A DNA stretch of 42,658 nucleotides. It comes from Akkermansia muciniphila (lineage in GTDB: Bacteria; Verrucomicrobiota; Verrucomicrobiia; Verrucomicrobiales; Akkermansiaceae). Where the stretch lies: the NCBI GenBank assembly GCA_945860285.1, contig CAMAQB010000021.1, positions 1 through 42,658 of the forward strand, given 5' to 3'. The notes beneath the pieces were generated by a model. It was given only the letters and a program-made list of their open reading frames with translations, was not told where the DNA came from and did not search any database. A program made the translations under genes and the position numbers. How positions within the stretch are numbered: position 1 is the stretch's first letter; each line of letters opens with the position of its first letter. Below are positions 40,560-42,658 of this stretch, piece after piece.

Positions 40560-42658
40560 ATGGAAAAATCGCCCCCTCCTGTCTGGCAGGGCTGGCTTGT
40601 AAGACTTGGTTCCTTGCTCTGGGTGAGTGTCTGTGCATGGGCGCTCTATGGCCTGCACAAGGAATGGTCCGGCTTTCATCTGGTGGACTTGAATGCGGCG
40701 TTGTCGCGCATCGGTCCGCAGCGCATCTCGTTGGCGGTGAGCTTCACTGTTCTCGGCTATCTAGGGAACGCCGCGCTGGCATTGCTGGCACAGCGCTGGC
40801 TGGGCTTGCAAACAAGCAGACCGTGGCGCGCACTCGGAGAATCGCTCATTTCCAGCGCCTTTACCATGAACGCGGGAGGCAGCGTGTTGGGCGGCGGCGG
40901 CATCCGCATGAAATTCGCGGCGACACATGGCACGAAGGTGTCCGATGTGGGAAAAGTGACGATGTTCAGCGGGCTGGCGGGCTGGGGCGGACACCTGCTG
41001 GTCTGCGGGACCTTGCTCTGCTTCGCTCCGCCGCCGCTGAATTGGCTGTCGCCGGAAGCGGCCCGGTGGATGGGGCTTGCATTCTTGTTGGCCTCAGTGG
41101 CAATGACACTGGGAGGGCTGATATGGCCAAAAAAAATGTCTTCGCCGGGATTGTCGCTGGTCGCGCTGCTGGTGTCGGCGTTGGATTGGTTTTTTGCCGG
41201 GATGGCGATGTGGGTATTGTTTCCCGGGTCTCTACCCATGAGCGTGTGGTCGTTCATCTCCGTCGTGGTTCTGGCCCAGGCGTTTGCGGCCTTCACCCAT
41301 GTACCCGGCGGAGTGGGCGTGCTGGAATTCACGATTGCCAAGGCTCTCGGCGGCACCATCGCGGCTCCGATACTTGCAGGAGCGCTGGTGACCTATCGGC
41401 TGGTTTACTATCTGCTGCCGTTTTTCGCGGCCATCGCCATGTTGGGACTGCACGAATTGCACCTGCAGTGGAGTGTGCTGAAAAAAGGCGGTGGAATCGT
41501 TCTGCGCGGGTGGAGCGCGATCGCGCCAAGGCTGGCATCGCTGATGGCGCTGGGCGGCGGCTTCATCCTGCTGCTCTCGGCGAACACACCGATCGAACCT
41601 TCAAGGCGGATCGGGCTGGAAGACTGGATGCCGTTGCACTTCGTGGAAAGCGCGCACTTCGTTTCGAGTTTGGCGGGGGCGTTGCTGATCCTGCTGGCCC
41701 GCGGTCTGCAAAGGCGCATCCAGGAGGCGTGGTGGCTGACGGTGCTGCTGATGGCTGGCGGCATTGTTTTCTCGCTGGTAAAAGGCTTCGATTGGGAGGA
41801 AGCGCTGGTTCTTTCCTTCATGTTGGCCTGCCTGTTGCCCTCCCGCGGCCATTTCCACCGCCGCGCCACCCTGTGGACCTATCGCTTCACCCTGAGTTGG
41901 TGGCTCATGCTGCTCGCGCTCGTCGGTGCGACCCTCTGGCTGGGTTTTTTCGCGGCCCGGAATGTTCCTTATCAACACCAACTTTGGTGGCAGTTCACAT
42001 TCGAGGGTGATGCCTCGCGCTTCCTGCGCGCCGCTGTCGGAGCAGGTTGCGTCATCGCCTTCTTCGCCTTGGCTCAATGCCTCCGTGCCGCCAAACCGCG
42101 CCACCGCGAGACGGTGGCGGCCGAGTGCGTGGAAAGACTCGTGCAACTCAGCAGCCATGCCAACGCCGCACTCGCCTATCTCGGCGACAAGGAGTTCACC
42201 GTTTCAGCCGATGGGAGTTGTGGACTGATGCACGCCGACCAAGGCCACAGTCGGATTGTCATGGGAGATCCTTTGGGTGACTCTGATACCGCCGACGACC
42301 TTCTTTGGAGCTTCGTCGAGCAAGCGCGAAACGAAGGCATGCGACCGGTTTTCTTTCAAATTTCCGTCGCCGAAATGCCGCGGCTGGTGGACATGGGATT
42401 CAAGCTCTTCAAACTCGGTGAACAGGCCTGTGTGGATCTCAGGACTTTTTCCCTCGAGGGAAGCGGCATGAGAAAACTCCGGCAGGCCCGCAGCCGCTTC
42501 GAACGCGCCGGACTTGCGTTTGCCATCTGGGATCGTGCCGAAGTGGCGGAACGGCTTGAGACATTGCGGACCATTTCCGATGTCTGGTTGAACGAACACC
42601 GCTCCGGGGAGAAAGGATTTTCATTGGGACGGTTTGATGACGACTACATACGCCGTTT
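40560..42658 (+). CDS. mprF: Phosphatidylglycerol lysyltransferase/flippase MprF, 3' end beyond the window
   Basis: From the ATG at 40560 (after CCGGAG, three bases spacing) about 699 residues are open to the window edge; complete MprF proteins have about 840-870. The N-terminal flippase domain (about 10-340) has many membrane helices with GGSVLGGGGIRMKF and FTHVPGGVGVLEFTIAKALG, typical of UPF0104/MprF. More helices follow to about residue 515. The cytoplasmic DUF2156 synthase domain starts near 523 (VERLVQLSSHANAALAYLGD) with RIVMGDPLGD, VFFQISVAEMPRLVDMGFKLF, MRKLRQARSRFERAG and GEKGFSLGRFDDDYI. It transfers lysine (or another residue) from tRNA to phosphatidylglycerol and flips the lipid, giving resistance to cationic peptides and acid. 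The acvB-like gene upstream is broken. Confidence 0.93.
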   Translation, partial: MEKSPPPVWQGWLVRLGSLLWVSVCAWALYGLHKEWSGFHLVDLNAALSRIGPQRISLAVSFTVLGYLGNAALALLAQRWLGLQTSRPWRALGESLISSAFTMNAGGSVLGGGGIRMKFAATHGTKVSDVGKVTMFSGLAGWGGHLLVCGTLLCFAPPPLNWLSPEAARWMGLAFLLASVAMTLGGLIWPKKMSSPGLSLVALLVSALDWFFAGMAMWVLFPGSLPMSVWSFISVVVLAQAFAAFTHVPGGVGVLEFTIAKALGGTIAAPILAGALVTYRLVYYLLPFFAAIAMLGLHELHLQWSVLKKGGGIVLRGWSAIAPRLASLMALGGGFILLLSANTPIEPSRRIGLEDWMPLHFVESAHFVSSLAGALLILLARGLQRRIQEAWWLTVLLMAGGIVFSLVKGFDWEEALVLSFMLACLLPSRGHFHRRATLWTYRFTLSWWLMLLALVGATLWLGFFAARNVPYQHQLWWQFTFEGDASRFLRAAVGAGCVIAFFALAQCLRAAKPRHRETVAAECVERLVQLSSHANAALAYLGDKEFTVSADGSCGLMHADQGHSRIVMGDPLGDSDTADDLLWSFVEQARNEGMRPVFFQISVAEMPRLVDMGFKLFKLGEQACVDLRTFSLEGSGMRKLRQARSRFERAGLAFAIWDRAEVAERLETLRTISDVWLNEHRSGEKGFSLGRFDDDYIRR

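Noticed and set aside
40442-42010. 522-codon plus-strand open frame overlapping mprF
   Set aside because: The mprF frame shows continuous membrane-protein and DUF2156 sequence; this frame is Gly/Arg-rich shadow coding.
1-42658. tRNA, rRNA, CRISPR array or riboswitch
   Set aside because: Reading all intergenic stretches, no cloverleaf, regular spacer-repeat series or known riboswitch core was seen; covariance-model scanning would be needed to exclude small RNAs.

Overview
The window looks like chromosomal DNA from a Verrucomicrobiota bacterium (order Verrucomicrobiales or close). The support is a Verru_Chthon-cassette A-type pilin-like protein, a PSD1/planctomycete-cytochrome plus DUF1501 gene pair, two secreted sulfatases with an acetylesterase, a DUF1080 protein, SUMF1-domain proteins, and a giant secreted HAF/thrombospondin-3-type protein ending in an amidase. 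Few genes have a strong Shine-Dalgarno sequence. All assignments come from reading motifs and gene context; nothing was searched against a database.

Layout. 1-85: N-terminus of a Y1 (REP-associated) transposase running off the left edge. 180-7689 (minus): a 2237-residue surface or exported protein with a C-terminal N-acetylmuramoyl-L-alanine amidase, followed by a small exported protein; this arrangement resembles a toxin with its protector. 7690-8510: a broken thiE. 8511-11643 (minus): polysaccharide deacetylase lipoprotein, dynamin-like GTPase, DUF3592 protein. 11758-12055: a short element bounded by inverted copies of a motif also found at 27451-27788. 12165-13440: an orphan contractile-tail tube protein and a secreted lipase. 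13404-14261 (minus): trmO. 14358-17642: 5-oxoprolinase genes pxpB, pxpC and pxpA, then a ROK kinase lacking the family's zinc ligands. 17761-22078: the pilin-like giant and a secreted partner. 22096-23984: DAHP synthase and a methyltransferase. 23996-27394 (minus): acetylesterase, sulfatase, sulfatase, tightly coupled and probably acting on a sulfated, acetylated glycan. 27451-27788: remnant of an ISAs1-type insertion sequence. 28208-30082 (minus): ilvC and trpF. 30263-35143: PSD1, DUF1501 and SUMF1 genes in a row.

35144-40542 is a gene graveyard. It holds remnants of a homocysteine S-methyltransferase, a second SUMF1 gene (N-terminus only), a phytoene-desaturase-like oxidoreductase, a small secreted protein, and an AcvB/VirJ-type hydrolase. 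An apparently intact AAA_14/DUF4143 ATPase gene (with a palindrome just upstream) and an intact DUF1080 gene sit among them. At the right edge (40560 onward) is mprF, the lysyl-phosphatidylglycerol synthase/flippase, cut by the window end. The acvB-like pseudogene lies 17 bases upstream of mprF; AcvB-type proteins hydrolyse the lipid made by MprF/LpiA, so this lineage appears to have kept the synthase and lost its hydrolase.
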